From Desulfosporosinus acidiphilus SJ4 (lineage in GTDB: Bacteria > Bacillota > Desulfitobacteriia > Desulfitobacteriales > Desulfitobacteriaceae), in the NCBI RefSeq assembly GCF_000255115.2, contig NC_018068.1, positions 3,691,977 through 3,755,976 of the forward strand: a DNA stretch of 64,000 bases, read 5' to 3'. The position numbers and the translations under genes are program-made. This document shows, in pieces, positions 56,102-64,000 of this stretch. Within the stretch, counting starts at the first letter, position 1, and every line of letters begins with the position of its first letter. The notes below the pieces were generated by a model. The model made no database searches and had not been told where the DNA came from. It was given only the letters and a program-made list of their open reading frames with translations.

Positions 56102-57264
56102 ATCATCTCCCCCTTAGGTAAGAAGTCCTCAGCCATAAGGCGCAAAGCCGCTGCGCTATAAAAAAGAACAGCCATCAAACCCAAAACCAAATAGTAATGA
56201 CTCATAAATCCCCAACCCGGATTCTTAAAGGTCAAATAATTGATTCCCTGAAAAAACCAGGTTTGAGGAAGGAACCAAGCTGCATGCTGAAACCACTGCG
56301 GCATGGCTTCGAGCGGCCAGGTAAAACCCGAAATAACGAAAGCAGGTAAAGCAATAATCATCCCATAGCGAGTGGCATTCACGGCATTTCGGGAAATACT
56401 CGACATCATCGTGCCCAGACTATGCAAGGCAATGGCAAAAATCAAGGTGAAAGACAATAAGTTCAACCATCCACAGGCCAAAGGAAGCTTGAAGACCACA
56501 AAGGCCAAGAAATACAGAGGCAAAACAATCAGCATAAAAACTGCAATGTGAACCACTGATTTGCAGAAAAAGAGTACTGGTGACGATATCCCGGAAGCTT
56601 TAATTTGAAGCCAGCTGCTTAAACCATTCTCACCGATGATGGTCATACAGGCAGCGAGGGTCAAACATTGCTGCCAGACATTTAAGGCAAAACCTAATAC
56701 TGTGAAATAAGCGTAATTCAAAGTAGAGTTGAACCATGCTTCTTCCGGAAAAGCGATGGACTGATAGGCCTCCTGGGCTTGATTGGCCTGAATTCCCTGG
56801 GCAATTAGAGTTTGAATTCCCACTTGGGCCCCATAAGTTCTTGTCACCGTCAAAACGGCGCTTGAGGCATTAGTAGCATAGGCCATATTCATACCGTCAA
56901 TAAATACTGCCACCTTGGTTTGGCGATGCAAGGCAATATTTTTGCCAAAGTTTTCGGGTATGACAACCCCGACAATAACCTCTCCCCTTTTAATGGACTC
57001 CTCCAGTTGAGCATAACTGTCATAATAGGCTGCCACCTGTAAATTTTGAGTATTTTTCAGTTCGCTTACAACTTGCCTGCTGGCCTGGCTGTTATCCAGA
57101 TCGACGATCCCCGTGGGGATATTACCTATTCGTTGATAGCTATAAACACCCGCAAAAAGCAGCATACCCAGCAAAGGACCCACAAGCAAAATATAACGCA
57201 AACTCTTGTCCCGCCACATATAAAAGAGTTCACGCTCTAAAACTGCACGACATTGTTTAAGCAT
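56098..57264 (-). CDS. ABC-2 type permease, first subunit
   Basis: About 388 residues from ATG 57264, which overlaps the ATPase stop. Same layout as its partner: TM near 20-40, extracytoplasmic domain with GIVDLDNSQASRQVVSEL, then five TMs and the LPAFVISGFTWPLEAMP motif. The longer 57336 frame is inside the ATPase gene and unlikely. Both permeases share the large loop typical of HlyD-linked exporters. Confidence 0.9.
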   Translation of the reverse strand: MLKQCRAVLERELFYMWRDKSLRYILLVGPLLGMLLFAGVYSYQRIGNIPTGIVDLDNSQASRQVVSELKNTQNLQVAAYYDSYAQLEESIKRGEVIVGVVIPENFGKNIALHRQTKVAVFIDGMNMAYATNASSAVLTVTRTYGAQVGIQTLIAQGIQANQAQEAYQSIAFPEEAWFNSTLNYAYFTVLGFALNVWQQCLTLAACMTIIGENGLSSWLQIKASGISSPVLFFCKSVVHIAVFMLIVLPLYFLAFVVFKLPLACGWLNLLSFTLIFAIALHSLGTMMSSISRNAVNATRYGMIIALPAFVISGFTWPLEAMPQWFQHAAWFLPQTWFFQGINYLTFKNPGWGFMSHYYLVLGLMAVLFYSAAALRLMAEDFLPKGEMM

Positions 57265-57970
57265 GGCAGCGACCACTCTGTTCTGCGTAATATTCTTCCT
57301 GCCTCTCCCATTCCGCTTGGGCTTCTGGCAAATCATAGAGGGTTATAGTTCCGCCCTCTAACCAGGCGACTTTGTTTATATAATCACAATTTGTCAAAGT
57401 ACTAATTGCACTCACACAAGTCCCGCCTGTTGCTAAAAATTGTTCCATCTCTTTCAAGATAAGATTGCGGGAATATAAATCGATATCTTTTATAAGTTCA
57501 TCCACAAGCAGTAATTTCGGCCGGTTAAGCAGTGCGCAGGCCAAAGAAAGCCTCTGCAGAACACCTATATCTAAAACTGCCACCGGTTTAGAGAGAAATT
57601 CCTTGAGATTAAATCGTTCAATCATTTCAAGTACATTGGCTTTTGATGCCTTTTTTAGAGCAGCAATAAAATCTAGATTTTCGACGACCGTCATATCCTG
57701 AAATAAACTATTCTTTTGAGTCACAAGCCCTGTCTCGCGTTTGAATTTCTCTGTCTTCTTTATATTATGTCCATGGATTTCAATCCGGCCGGAGGAAAAA
57801 CGATCAACTCCCGCTAAACTATGAATTAACGATGTCTTCCCTGCTCCCCGAGTGCCAAAAATGCCCAAACACTCTCCGGCCATAACTTCAAAAGTGATTC
57901 CTTGCAAAAGGGGTTTACGGCCAATTTTCTGCACCAGATTATCCACCTTAATTACTGGCCCCATACTCAC
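57257..57970 (-). CDS. ABC exporter ATPase with degenerate signature and H-loop
   Basis: 237 residues. Walker A GTRGAGKTS, Q-loop in VTQKNSLF and Walker B LLLVDE are intact, but the signature is LDIGV in place of LSGGQ and the switch His is replaced by Leu (ISTL instead of STH). The D-loop LIKDID is also unusual. It is either a weakly active or a regulatory ATPase. GTG start overlaps the hlyD stop by four bases; ATG at 57964 is an alternative. Operon with HlyD and both permeases. Confidence 0.88.
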   Translation of the reverse strand: MSMGPVIKVDNLVQKIGRKPLLQGITFEVMAGECLGIFGTRGAGKTSLIHSLAGVDRFSSGRIEIHGHNIKKTEKFKRETGLVTQKNSLFQDMTVVENLDFIAALKKASKANVLEMIERFNLKEFLSKPVAVLDIGVLQRLSLACALLNRPKLLLVDELIKDIDLYSRNLILKEMEQFLATGGTCVSAISTLTNCDYINKVAWLEGGTITLYDLPEAQAEWERQEEYYAEQSGRCHA

Positions 57971-59037
57971 TTAGCCCCCTCTACGATCTTAACCTTTGCC
58001 GTCATTCCTGTCTTCAAGGCTAAATCCTGATTTGGCAAAGCAATCTTAACTTCAAAACTCTGAATGTCATGCTCGTACTGGTCATTAATGGCTTTTTTTA
58101 CTGCAAATTCTCCGGCTCCATTGACGAGAACAACTTTTCCCTTGAAGACTCGGTTCGGATAGGCATCCACAGTAACTTCAGCCTCCTGGTTTAAATGAAC
58201 ACGTCCGATTTTAGTTTCACTAATATAAACATTAACATAAGGATTCGCTAAATCAGCAATTTCATAAACAGGAGTACCGGCATTTAACATTTCACCAGCC
58301 TGAAGGTATTTCTTTGTAATATAGCCTGTCAACGGAGACAGCAAATGAGTGTCGCTAAGATAGGCTGACGCTTTATCTACCGCTCCGCTCGCTTGTTTAA
58401 CCACGCCCTGAGCTGCCTCATATTGCGCCTGGGCGATTGTTACATTACTCTGAGCAGACAACGCCTGTTGAAGAGCGGCTTGAGCTTCCTGAAGCTTGCT
58501 TTTTGCCAAATCATAGGCATTGGTTGCATCATCCATTGTCTTCTGCGGAACAGCTCCTCCTTTAAACAGCTCTGTAACCCGGTCATAGGATTGTTTAGCA
58601 TCTTTAACACCTATTTCTGCTTGGGCTACTTTAGCTTGAGTCTGAGCGATGGTGCTGTCAACCTGCTGCTTTGTCAAAGGAACTGCATCAGCAGCTCTTT
58701 GAGAATCCTGCAGAGCAGCGCTATAAGCCCCTTGGGCAGTCACAACATCAGAACCGATTTCCTCGCTTTCCAAGGACGCTATTTCCTGTCCTGCTTTTAC
58801 TTGACTCCCCTCATCCACCAAGGTTTTTGCCAATTTGCCCGGAACTTTAAACGAAGCCATGACATCTGTCGCTTCAATTGTGCCCGTCGCGGTCAGGCTC
58901 TGTTGCTCATCAGCCAAAGCAACTTGATGTTTGTAGAAGTATTGGTTAAAAATGAACAAACTTCCCCCAATAATCCCCATGAACAAAATAAAAATGCCCA
59001 GTTTCTTGTAATTAATTTTCTCTAATGCATCCATCAT
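57967..59037 (-). CDS. HlyD-family periplasmic-adaptor/membrane fusion protein
   Basis: 356 residues: N-terminal anchor helix (about 13-31), biotinyl-lipoyl hairpin halves (LTATGTIEATDVMASFKVPG and TGYITKKYLQAGEMLNAGTPV), a coiled coil (about 90-225) and beta-barrel. In a Gram-positive it would form a surface-facing adaptor of the ABC-2 exporter. Starts three bases after tetR stop. Order tetR-hlyD-ABC-permease-permease is the classic YbhGFSR-like layout. Confidence 0.93.
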   Translation of the reverse strand: MMDALEKINYKKLGIFILFMGIIGGSLFIFNQYFYKHQVALADEQQSLTATGTIEATDVMASFKVPGKLAKTLVDEGSQVKAGQEIASLESEEIGSDVVTAQGAYSAALQDSQRAADAVPLTKQQVDSTIAQTQAKVAQAEIGVKDAKQSYDRVTELFKGGAVPQKTMDDATNAYDLAKSKLQEAQAALQQALSAQSNVTIAQAQYEAAQGVVKQASGAVDKASAYLSDTHLLSPLTGYITKKYLQAGEMLNAGTPVYEIADLANPYVNVYISETKIGRVHLNQEAEVTVDAYPNRVFKGKVVLVNGAGEFAVKKAINDQYEHDIQSFEVKIALPNQDLALKTGMTAKVKIVEGAK

Positions 59038-59040
59038 TCT

Positions 59041-59700
59041 CTATTCCTCCTTATGACTAAAAATTCCGTCAAAAATTAGGGCCAATATATGCTGCAGTCT
59101 TACTTCCAGCATTTCTTCAGAAAGCAAATCTTCTTGCCAAAGAGGCTGAACGATCTCGCGTCTATTAAAATAAGCAAGACACAAAGCCTGCACACTTACA
59201 ATCACTTGACGAATATCCGTATCCGGCCTAATAAAATTTCGCTTAATTCCGTTCTTAATAATGTCAACAAACTCTAATTCAACAAGATCGAAGAATTGAG
59301 GAATTACCTTCTTGGCAAACCTGCCCCTATTAAGTGCTTCCCAGCTGGTAAGCCGCACAAAGTCTTCATTCTGAGCCAAAAAGTAAAAGTAAGCACGAAC
59401 TGCCCTCGTAACATTTTCTTTAGGATCATCTCCTAAGTTAAAGGCATTTTTGCTTAAGGTATAGATTTTTTCATAGTTATAACGTAGTACTTCTACATAT
59501 AGGTCTTCCTTGCTGCCATAATAATGATAGAGCATTCGTTTGTTTATTCCCGCATCCTCTGCAATTTCATCGATTCGTGCGCCATCAAGCCCCTTCTCTG
59601 CGAAAATCCTCGTAGCTGAACTTAAAATCCGTCCTCTGCTTTCTTCAGAACGTTGTCCTCGCCCATCGATTTTCTTAAAATCTTTTTCTCTGTTATCCAT
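59041..59700 (-). CDS. TetR-family repressor of the HlyD/ABC-2 exporter operon
   Basis: 219 residues: HTH domain at the N-terminus (ILSSATRIFAEKGLDGARIDEIAEDAGINKRMLYHYYG; core near residues 25-62) and a C-terminal helical ligand domain with hydrophobic pocket residues. First gene of the operon, so autoregulation is expected. An operator-like palindrome and a good promoter lie just upstream. ATG follows GGGGGACACCTT. Confidence 0.93.
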   Translation of the reverse strand: MDNREKDFKKIDGRGQRSEESRGRILSSATRIFAEKGLDGARIDEIAEDAGINKRMLYHYYGSKEDLYVEVLRYNYEKIYTLSKNAFNLGDDPKENVTRAVRAYFYFLAQNEDFVRLTSWEALNRGRFAKKVIPQFFDLVELEFVDIIKNGIKRNFIRPDTDIRQVIVSVQALCLAYFNRREIVQPLWQEDLLSEEMLEVRLQHILALIFDGIFSHKEE

Positions 59701-59725
59701 AAGGTGTCCCCCAATTAATAAGTAT

Positions 59726-59741
59726 GTAACTAGTTAGTTAC
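59726..59741. promoter_or_regulatory. TetR operator-like palindrome
   Basis: GTAACTA GT TAGTTAC: 7-base arms that are exact inverse complements around two bases, just downstream of the -10 of the tetR promoter. A repressor bound here would block initiation or elongation. Confidence 0.7.
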
Positions 59742-59755
59742 TTTCCCATAAAAGT

Positions 59756-59784
59756 ATTCTAATAGTTCCAAAAGTATACGTCAA
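59756..59784 (-). promoter_or_regulatory. Sigma-A promoter of the tetR-hlyD-ABC operon
   Basis: On the minus strand TTGACG (59784-59779) and TAGAAT (59761-59756) are 17 bases apart, with the operator palindrome 15-30 bases further downstream. Close to consensus. Confidence 0.75.
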
Positions 59785-59845
59785 GGAACTTTATGGTATT
59801 TTTGCGTTTTTGTACGAGATATTCAGCCTATCCAAGACAGTAAAA

Positions 59846-59867
59846 CGCCGGAGCTTACACTCCGGCG
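59846..59867 (-). terminator. Terminator of uppP
   Basis: CGCCGGAG and CTCCGGCG form an 8-bp GC-rich stem around CTTACA; GTTTTAC follows on the minus strand. It lies about 40 bases after the uppP stop. Confidence 0.85.
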
Positions 59868-59906
59868 CTGTTAGTTTTAATTTTCGCGAAAAGAAATTAT
59901 ACTATA

Positions 59907-60713
59907 TTATTTCAAAAAGCTAAAATATACTAAGACAAGAATTCCTAATATGATCCGGTAATATCCAAATAATTTGAAATCCCTCTTAGAAATATAGTTC
60001 ATAAAACCTGAGATAACAAATAAGGCCACGATAAACGAGACCACAAAACCAATTGCCAGCAGTAACATCTCATTTGAAGTCAGCCCAAAACCGATTTTTA
60101 AAAGTGAGTATCCTGATGCCGCAACCATTGTGGGAATAGCAAGGAAAAAAGAGAATTCTGCAGCAACTAGTCTCGTAGAACCCAGAAGCATCGCTCCAAT
60201 AATCGTCGCTGCGGATCTTGAAGTCCCAGGTATCATAGCTAAACACTGAATAAAACCAATGCTCAAGGCTGTCTTAAAGCTTAATTGTTTTATAGAATTT
60301 ATTTTTCCGCCTTTGTTTTTGCTTTCTATGATAATTAAGATGATACCGCCAATAAGTAAGGCTAAGGCAACAACTATGGGCGTAAATAATTTGTCTTCAA
60401 TGCGCTTTCCGAAGATTGCTCCAATAAACAAAGCGGGCAGTACTCCAACAATCGTCTTCTTCCAGATGTCCCAAATTTCAGCCTTTTCCAGTCTGGATTT
60501 ATGTTTTCCAAAAGGAAAAAGCTTGTGCCAAAAATACACAACCACAGAAAGAATAGCTCCAAGTTGGATAATCACATCAAACATTTTTGCAAAATTTCCG
60601 GTAAAGTTAATAAATTCATTAACGATAATTAAATGGCCGGTCGAGGAAACTGGCAAAAATTCGGTAATCCCTTCAACAATACCTAAAATGATTGCTTTAA
60701 TAATTAGACTCAC
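59907..60713 (-). CDS. uppP: Undecaprenyl-diphosphatase (BacA type)
   Basis: UppP recycles undecaprenyl pyrophosphate to the monophosphate carrier; it also gives bacitracin tolerance. 268 residues from the GTG start, eight TMs. Family motifs: GIVEGITEFLPVSSTGHLI and PGTSRSAATIIGAMLLG with the catalytic Glu/Ser/Arg. The GTG 11 bases after GGAGGGG is preferred; the upstream ATG codons (to 60752) lie within the ribosome site. It uses the product of uppS at 15324. Confidence 0.93.
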   Translation of the reverse strand: MSLIIKAIILGIVEGITEFLPVSSTGHLIIVNEFINFTGNFAKMFDVIIQLGAILSVVVYFWHKLFPFGKHKSRLEKAEIWDIWKKTIVGVLPALFIGAIFGKRIEDKLFTPIVVALALLIGGIILIIIESKNKGGKINSIKQLSFKTALSIGFIQCLAMIPGTSRSAATIIGAMLLGSTRLVAAEFSFFLAIPTMVAASGYSLLKIGFGLTSNEMLLLAIGFVVSFIVALFVISGFMNYISKRDFKLFGYYRIILGILVLVYFSFLK

Positions 60714-61259
60714 CTGTATTAACCCCTCCATCATTTTTAACATTTTGGTCATTTACTAAACTATGTAACAGCTCTATCTTACCACTTTTCCCATGAAAAT
60801 GGCTTAAAAATATTGGAAGATAAATAAGTTTAGCTCTCGATCAGAGAAGGTTAGGAGCTAATGTAGCCATCACGCTTCTATCTCCTTTGACTAATCGTAC
60901 TTGCACCTAGATAGGCAAAATTAAAAATATTATTAATAGATTAACAAAAAATCCGATTTGATTATTATATTAAAGGTTGCTTTAATTATAAAACATTCTT
61001 ATTAAGGTAGTATTAAATCCATGTAAAAACCCGTAAAAATATTTAATCATATGGCCTTAATAGTCACCAAGCTTTGATGTTGCCGCCGATAATAAAGTGC
61101 ACCTATTAGACAACGCCCTCCTTTCCCTGACATTGGAAAGCCTTCTGTCGAAGTTTCACTCTTACGACAGAAGGCTGCTGTAATATTCAAGGTTTTCTAG
61201 AGTTCCGATTGTTTTCTTCTATTAAATAAAACCTGAGCTGGAGTTAATAATACAAGTGT
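60714..61259. other. Gap between uppP and the APC permease
   Basis: AT-rich, no gene. It contains the APC permease terminator (61139-61176) and the uppP promoter region, where TATATT-like stretches occur but no convincing -35/-10 pair. Nothing else recognised. Confidence 0.6.
61139..61176 (-). terminator. Terminator of the APC permease gene
   Basis: AGCCTTCTGTCG and CGACAGAAGGCT form a perfect 12-bp stem around 14 bases, followed by TTTCC on the minus strand. Confidence 0.75.
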
Positions 61260-62840
61260 TTAGGATGCTCTTTCCTTTTCTTGCTCCTTAACAACATCGA
61301 CTATCTCATCCGTAACAAACGCGCTGGCAGTTCCCCAGAGGTAGAAAATAATACCTCCAATGATTGCGACAAGCTGATCCATCGGATACTTGAGGAAGTC
61401 CTTGCCTCCGAATTTTGAACTCCCGAAATAGCTGATGGCAATCATAAACAACATGTATACCACAAGCCAGATCCCGGCTTTAATATGCTTACCGATGTCC
61501 TTCCGCAGATCGGGGCGAATGACCAGAAAACTGGCAAAAAGTACAAGCCCGAAGAGATTGGCCAGCATCACAATGGAATCAGTAGACCAGCCGCTCCAAT
61601 AGATAATCAGAGTGCTGACAATAAACGCAATTCCTGCTACCACATTCAAGCCTTTAAGAACAAAGGGGCGGTGCAGTCCGGGGGCAGTGCGTCGCAAAGC
61701 TACGAGGCTGATGGGGCCTATCATATAAGTAAATACAACTGCTCCGGAAACAACTCCAACGAGCTTTCCCCATGAAGGGAAAGGTGCCGTCCAAACAACC
61801 GCCAGCACCAGAGTTAGCCAAAGAGCAGGTCTGGGAACCCCCGATTTAGCATGGACTTTCTTGAAGACCTTCCACCAGAAACCATTTTCCGACTGGGCCA
61901 TGATCAGACGTGAGGTGGTTCCCATATAAATATTTCCTGTTCCGGCCGGAGAGATGACCGCATCTGCAAAGAGAATAGCAGCCAGCCAATTAAAGTTAAG
62001 CAATATCGCCAACTCGGCAAAAGGAGAACGGAAATTAATATGCCCCCAGCCTTTCGCCAGTTCACTGCCCGGCAAGGCGCCAATAAACACTGTTTGGAGC
62101 AAAATGTAGAGGATAATACCCAAACCGATGGCTAAGCCAATCGCCAAGGGAACATCTCGCTGGGGATTTTTGGCTTCTCCGGCCATAACGACTGCTTGGC
62201 GGAAGCCAAAATATGAGAAAATAATTCCCCCAGAAGAAATAGCAGCAAAGACACCAGGCACACCAAAAGGAGCGAAGCCACCTGTTGCCATATTTCCGCT
62301 GTGAAACTGAGTCAAAAGAACAATCACTGTTAAAGCAGGTGTTAAAAATTTCAAAGCCGTAATAATTGTATTGCTCTTGGCAAAAGCCTTAGCACTGAGG
62401 TAATTGAGAAAGAAGAAAATTACGATTAAGCAGACTGCCAGTAACCAGCCCCCCGCTGTCATAACACCGGCAGAATTATTATAGAGAGATGGGATATAGT
62501 AACTAGCATACTGGACAACCGCTTCAGCCTCAATGGCGATGACCGTAGAATCGGCAAGTATAAGTGCAAAAGCCATCATGTAACTAACGAAACTTCCATG
62601 GGAATATTGAGAAAAACGTACGAGTCCTCCGGATTCGGGAAGCATTGCGCCCAGCTCAGCATACACCAAGGCAATAAACATAACAGCAACACCGCCGCCC
62701 AGCCAGGCAAAAATTGCTGCCGGACCGGCAAGATTACCTGCCTTTTGTGCCGCATAAAGCCACCCGGAACCGATGATGGCCCCTAAACCCATCATCGTCA
62801 AATCAAGCAAACCAAGATCCCTTTTAAGTCCTTGCTTCAT
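61260..62840 (-). CDS. APC-superfamily amino-acid permease
   Basis: 526 residues, about 12-14 TMs. Family motifs: LLDLTMMGLGAIIGSGWLYAAQKAGNLAGPAA (TM1, near residues 11-42), SGGIIFSYFGFRQAV, and TSRLIMAQSENG. The nearest match by pattern is to the aspartate/other amino acid permeases of the AAT or YhdG type; the substrate is not given by sequence. The start ATG 62840 has no ordinary ribosome site directly upstream: AAGGAGG lies 41 bases away beyond a near-perfect 15-bp hairpin. The alternative start in the leader is interrupted by a stop. Confidence 0.9.
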   Translation of the reverse strand: MKQGLKRDLGLLDLTMMGLGAIIGSGWLYAAQKAGNLAGPAAIFAWLGGGVAVMFIALVYAELGAMLPESGGLVRFSQYSHGSFVSYMMAFALILADSTVIAIEAEAVVQYASYYIPSLYNNSAGVMTAGGWLLAVCLIVIFFFLNYLSAKAFAKSNTIITALKFLTPALTVIVLLTQFHSGNMATGGFAPFGVPGVFAAISSGGIIFSYFGFRQAVVMAGEAKNPQRDVPLAIGLAIGLGIILYILLQTVFIGALPGSELAKGWGHINFRSPFAELAILLNFNWLAAILFADAVISPAGTGNIYMGTTSRLIMAQSENGFWWKVFKKVHAKSGVPRPALWLTLVLAVVWTAPFPSWGKLVGVVSGAVVFTYMIGPISLVALRRTAPGLHRPFVLKGLNVVAGIAFIVSTLIIYWSGWSTDSIVMLANLFGLVLFASFLVIRPDLRKDIGKHIKAGIWLVVYMLFMIAISYFGSSKFGGKDFLKYPMDQLVAIIGGIIFYLWGTASAFVTDEIVDVVKEQEKERAS

Positions 62841-62844
62841 GCTC

Positions 62845-62876
62845 TACTTTGTCCTAATGTTCATTAGAACAAAGTA
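62845..62876 (-). promoter_or_regulatory. Near-perfect palindrome between ribosome site and ATG of the APC gene
   Basis: Arms TACTTTGTCCTAATG (62845-62859) and CATTAGAACAAAGTA (62862-62876) pair over 15 bases with one G-U or mismatch and a two-base loop. The strong AAGGAGG (at 62882-62888) is upstream and GAGC-ATG downstream; with the hairpin folded the spacing shrinks to about nine bases. Confidence 0.75.
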
Positions 62877-63158
62877 ATCCACCTCCTTCTCTAGTTTGAA
62901 GATTCTTGAAAATAATAATAGACTGATAAAATCAGGAATTATTATTATTTTACTAATATATAGAGTTTATTCACCGGCATCACTTATTATATGACATGCA
63001 TTGACAAAAGGAAATTTGTTCGCAATTTCATTTTTTTATTGTTATACAAAAGAATTATTGATGTTGTATATTATACATACATTTTGGATATTTGCATTTT
63101 TGCTTAAAACTCTTACTCAAATCATAGGGTTAGTCACCACTTAAGGTTCATTTATTTA

Positions 63159-63257
63159 GTGCAAGCGATAGATAATATCTCACTTGCAGGAAATACGGCT
63201 CAACCCGAAGAATTACAAGATACCATGATAAAATTGCTTAATAATAAAGTCTTATAA
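63159..63257 (+). pseudogene. Possible gene remnant or 32-residue peptide
   Basis: An open frame from GTG 63159 to TAA 63257 gives VQAIDNISLAGNTAQPEELQ then DTMIKLLNNKVL. The composition looks like the C-terminus of a larger protein and no good ribosome site precedes it. It could be a decayed gene end or chance. Confidence 0.25.
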
Positions 63258-63366
63258 TGAAAAATTGACTGTATCCTTAAAATAGGAAAAGAAGGAAAAA
63301 TAACGATGCAAAAAGACCGTTCCTTCTGAGCAATTAAAGAAAAAGTAATTGGAGGAGGTATCCCAA

Positions 63367-64000
63367 ATGCGGCTTAGCCGTAAAATAATTTATATGACAT
63401 CTGGTATCGTAGCAGTTATGGGTTTAGTAACGATTGTTGCCATCAATGGTGTTGTAAAAAATACCATACGCGGAAGTATTGAACAAAACGGAGTTGTTTT
63501 AGCGGAGACCACTGTCAGTAATGTTGCAAACCAATATCTAGATGGTAAACTATTAACGGTGAAAAGTGTTTTAGAAAATCAACTGAACAGCAATCATTAC
63601 CTGGTGTATGCCTATATTCTAAACCGAGACGATGCTACAGTCGTAGATACATTTCAGCAAGGCTTTCCAGCAGGGTTAGTGCAGGCTGATCCTCTTCCGA
63701 AGGGCAGTTCCTCCGTCACTAAACTGCTGAGTATGAATGGCAATCTAGTAAGAGATACGGGGGTACCCCTTGTCAGTGGGTTTGATGGTATTGAATTGCA
63801 TATCGGTTTAAGCGAGAGCGCCTTACTCCTTCCACTGTCAAAAATCTCCTGGGTAATTGCTTTAATGACAGTCTTGGGTATTATCATCGGCAGCCTTGCG
63901 GCTCTTATTTTAAGTCGTTTGATCACCGGCCCTTTGGAAACATTGACCTTGCAGGCAGTGCAGATCGGTGAAGGAAATCTGGATGGTGAAATTCTGCTGA
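63367..64000 (+). CDS. Membrane sensor protein with HAMP domain, N-terminal part
   Basis: The frame opens with ATG eight bases after GGAGGAGG and runs off the window, 211 codons visible. MRLSRKIIYMTSGIVAVMGL gives TM1, a periplasmic-type sensor domain follows (about 35-155; dCache/double-cache-like pattern of Asn, Val, Asp-rich loops), then TM2 (about 160-183; MTVLGIIIGSLAALILSR) and the start of HAMP (ITGPLETLTLQAVQIGEG). The output domain lies outside; it could be a histidine kinase, a methyl-accepting chemotaxis protein or a GGDEF protein. No internal stop. Confidence 0.85.
   Translation, partial: MRLSRKIIYMTSGIVAVMGLVTIVAINGVVKNTIRGSIEQNGVVLAETTVSNVANQYLDGKLLTVKSVLENQLNSNHYLVYAYILNRDDATVVDTFQQGFPAGLVQADPLPKGSSSVTKLLSMNGNLVRDTGVPLVSGFDGIELHIGLSESALLLPLSKISWVIALMTVLGIIIGSLAALILSRLITGPLETLTLQAVQIGEGNLDGEILL

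Larger units (their letters stand above)
62841..63366. other. Divergent gap between the APC permease and the sensor gene
   Basis: Holds the APC leader with its palindrome (62845-62876), AT-rich stretches with several TATAAT-like boxes in both directions, and a 32-codon remnant-like frame (63159-63257). Very AT-rich around 62930-63110; no promoter could be chosen with confidence. Confidence 0.6.

Noticed and set aside
63001-63030. TTGACA-like -35 for the sensor gene
   Set aside because: No -10 at a suitable distance and the predicted start would be over 300 bases upstream.
63654-63926. Minus-strand 90-codon frame inside the sensor gene
   Set aside because: Antisense to the convincing membrane sensor frame starting at 63367.

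Overview
The window reads as a chromosome segment of a spore-forming, anaerobic low-to-mid GC Firmicute of the Peptococcaceae type (Desulfosporosinus or Desulfitobacterium-like). The evidence is indirect but consistent: the codV-clpQY-codY gene order, an alpha/beta SASP gene, a Ku gene, an IF2 with a long N-terminal extension, many GTG/TTG starts with strong Shine-Dalgarno sites, DUF3786 and DUF362 proteins, and BMP-type nucleoside transport. The genus is inferred, not proven. No rRNA, tRNA, insertion sequence, prophage or CRISPR array was recognised.

Positions 1-29500 are almost entirely minus-strand housekeeping genes. Read in transcription order they are ku, dprA, topA-trmFO-xerC-hslV-hslU-codY, a small membrane protein, rpsB-tsf, pyrH-frr-(small ORF)-uppS-cdsA-(AI-2E permease)-dxr-rseP-ispG-proS, then rimP-nusA-rnpM-rplGA-infB-rbfA-nrnA-truB-ribF. 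Together these cover DNA topology and recombination, the translation machinery, the MEP isoprenoid and undecaprenyl lipid pathway, and regulated proteolysis. polC, which sits between proS and rimP in Bacillus, is not there.

Positions 29500-50200 are accessory and change strand often: a mazEF toxin-antitoxin pair, DUF3786, an SASP gene, a response regulator/kinase/lipoprotein operon with a candidate 33-residue membrane peptide, a complete BMP-family nucleoside ABC importer, a methenyltetrahydromethanopterin cyclohydrolase homologue paired with an RNase Z-like hydrolase, a DUF362 ferredoxin gene with its MerR regulator and a textbook MerR promoter, a polysaccharide deacetylase, a lipoprotein, a G1 (glutamic) peptidase and several very small proteins. 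The long intergenic gaps here carry a dispersed ~65-bp structured repeat (three copies), a 141-bp palindromic element and many hairpin terminators.

Positions 50200-64000 hold an aldehyde/alcohol dehydrogenase pair, a DHA2-type MFS exporter, a TetR-controlled HlyD/ABC-2 efflux operon whose ATPase has degenerate motifs, undecaprenyl pyrophosphate phosphatase, an APC amino-acid permease whose Shine-Dalgarno appears to be separated from its ATG by a near-perfect 15-bp hairpin, and the start of a membrane sensor protein running off the end.

The items most worth a second look are the cyclohydrolase/RNase Z-like pair in a Gram-positive context, the hairpin-bridged ribosome binding site of the APC permease, the dispersed structured repeat with a compensatory base pair, and the 141-bp palindromic element at 48952-49092.
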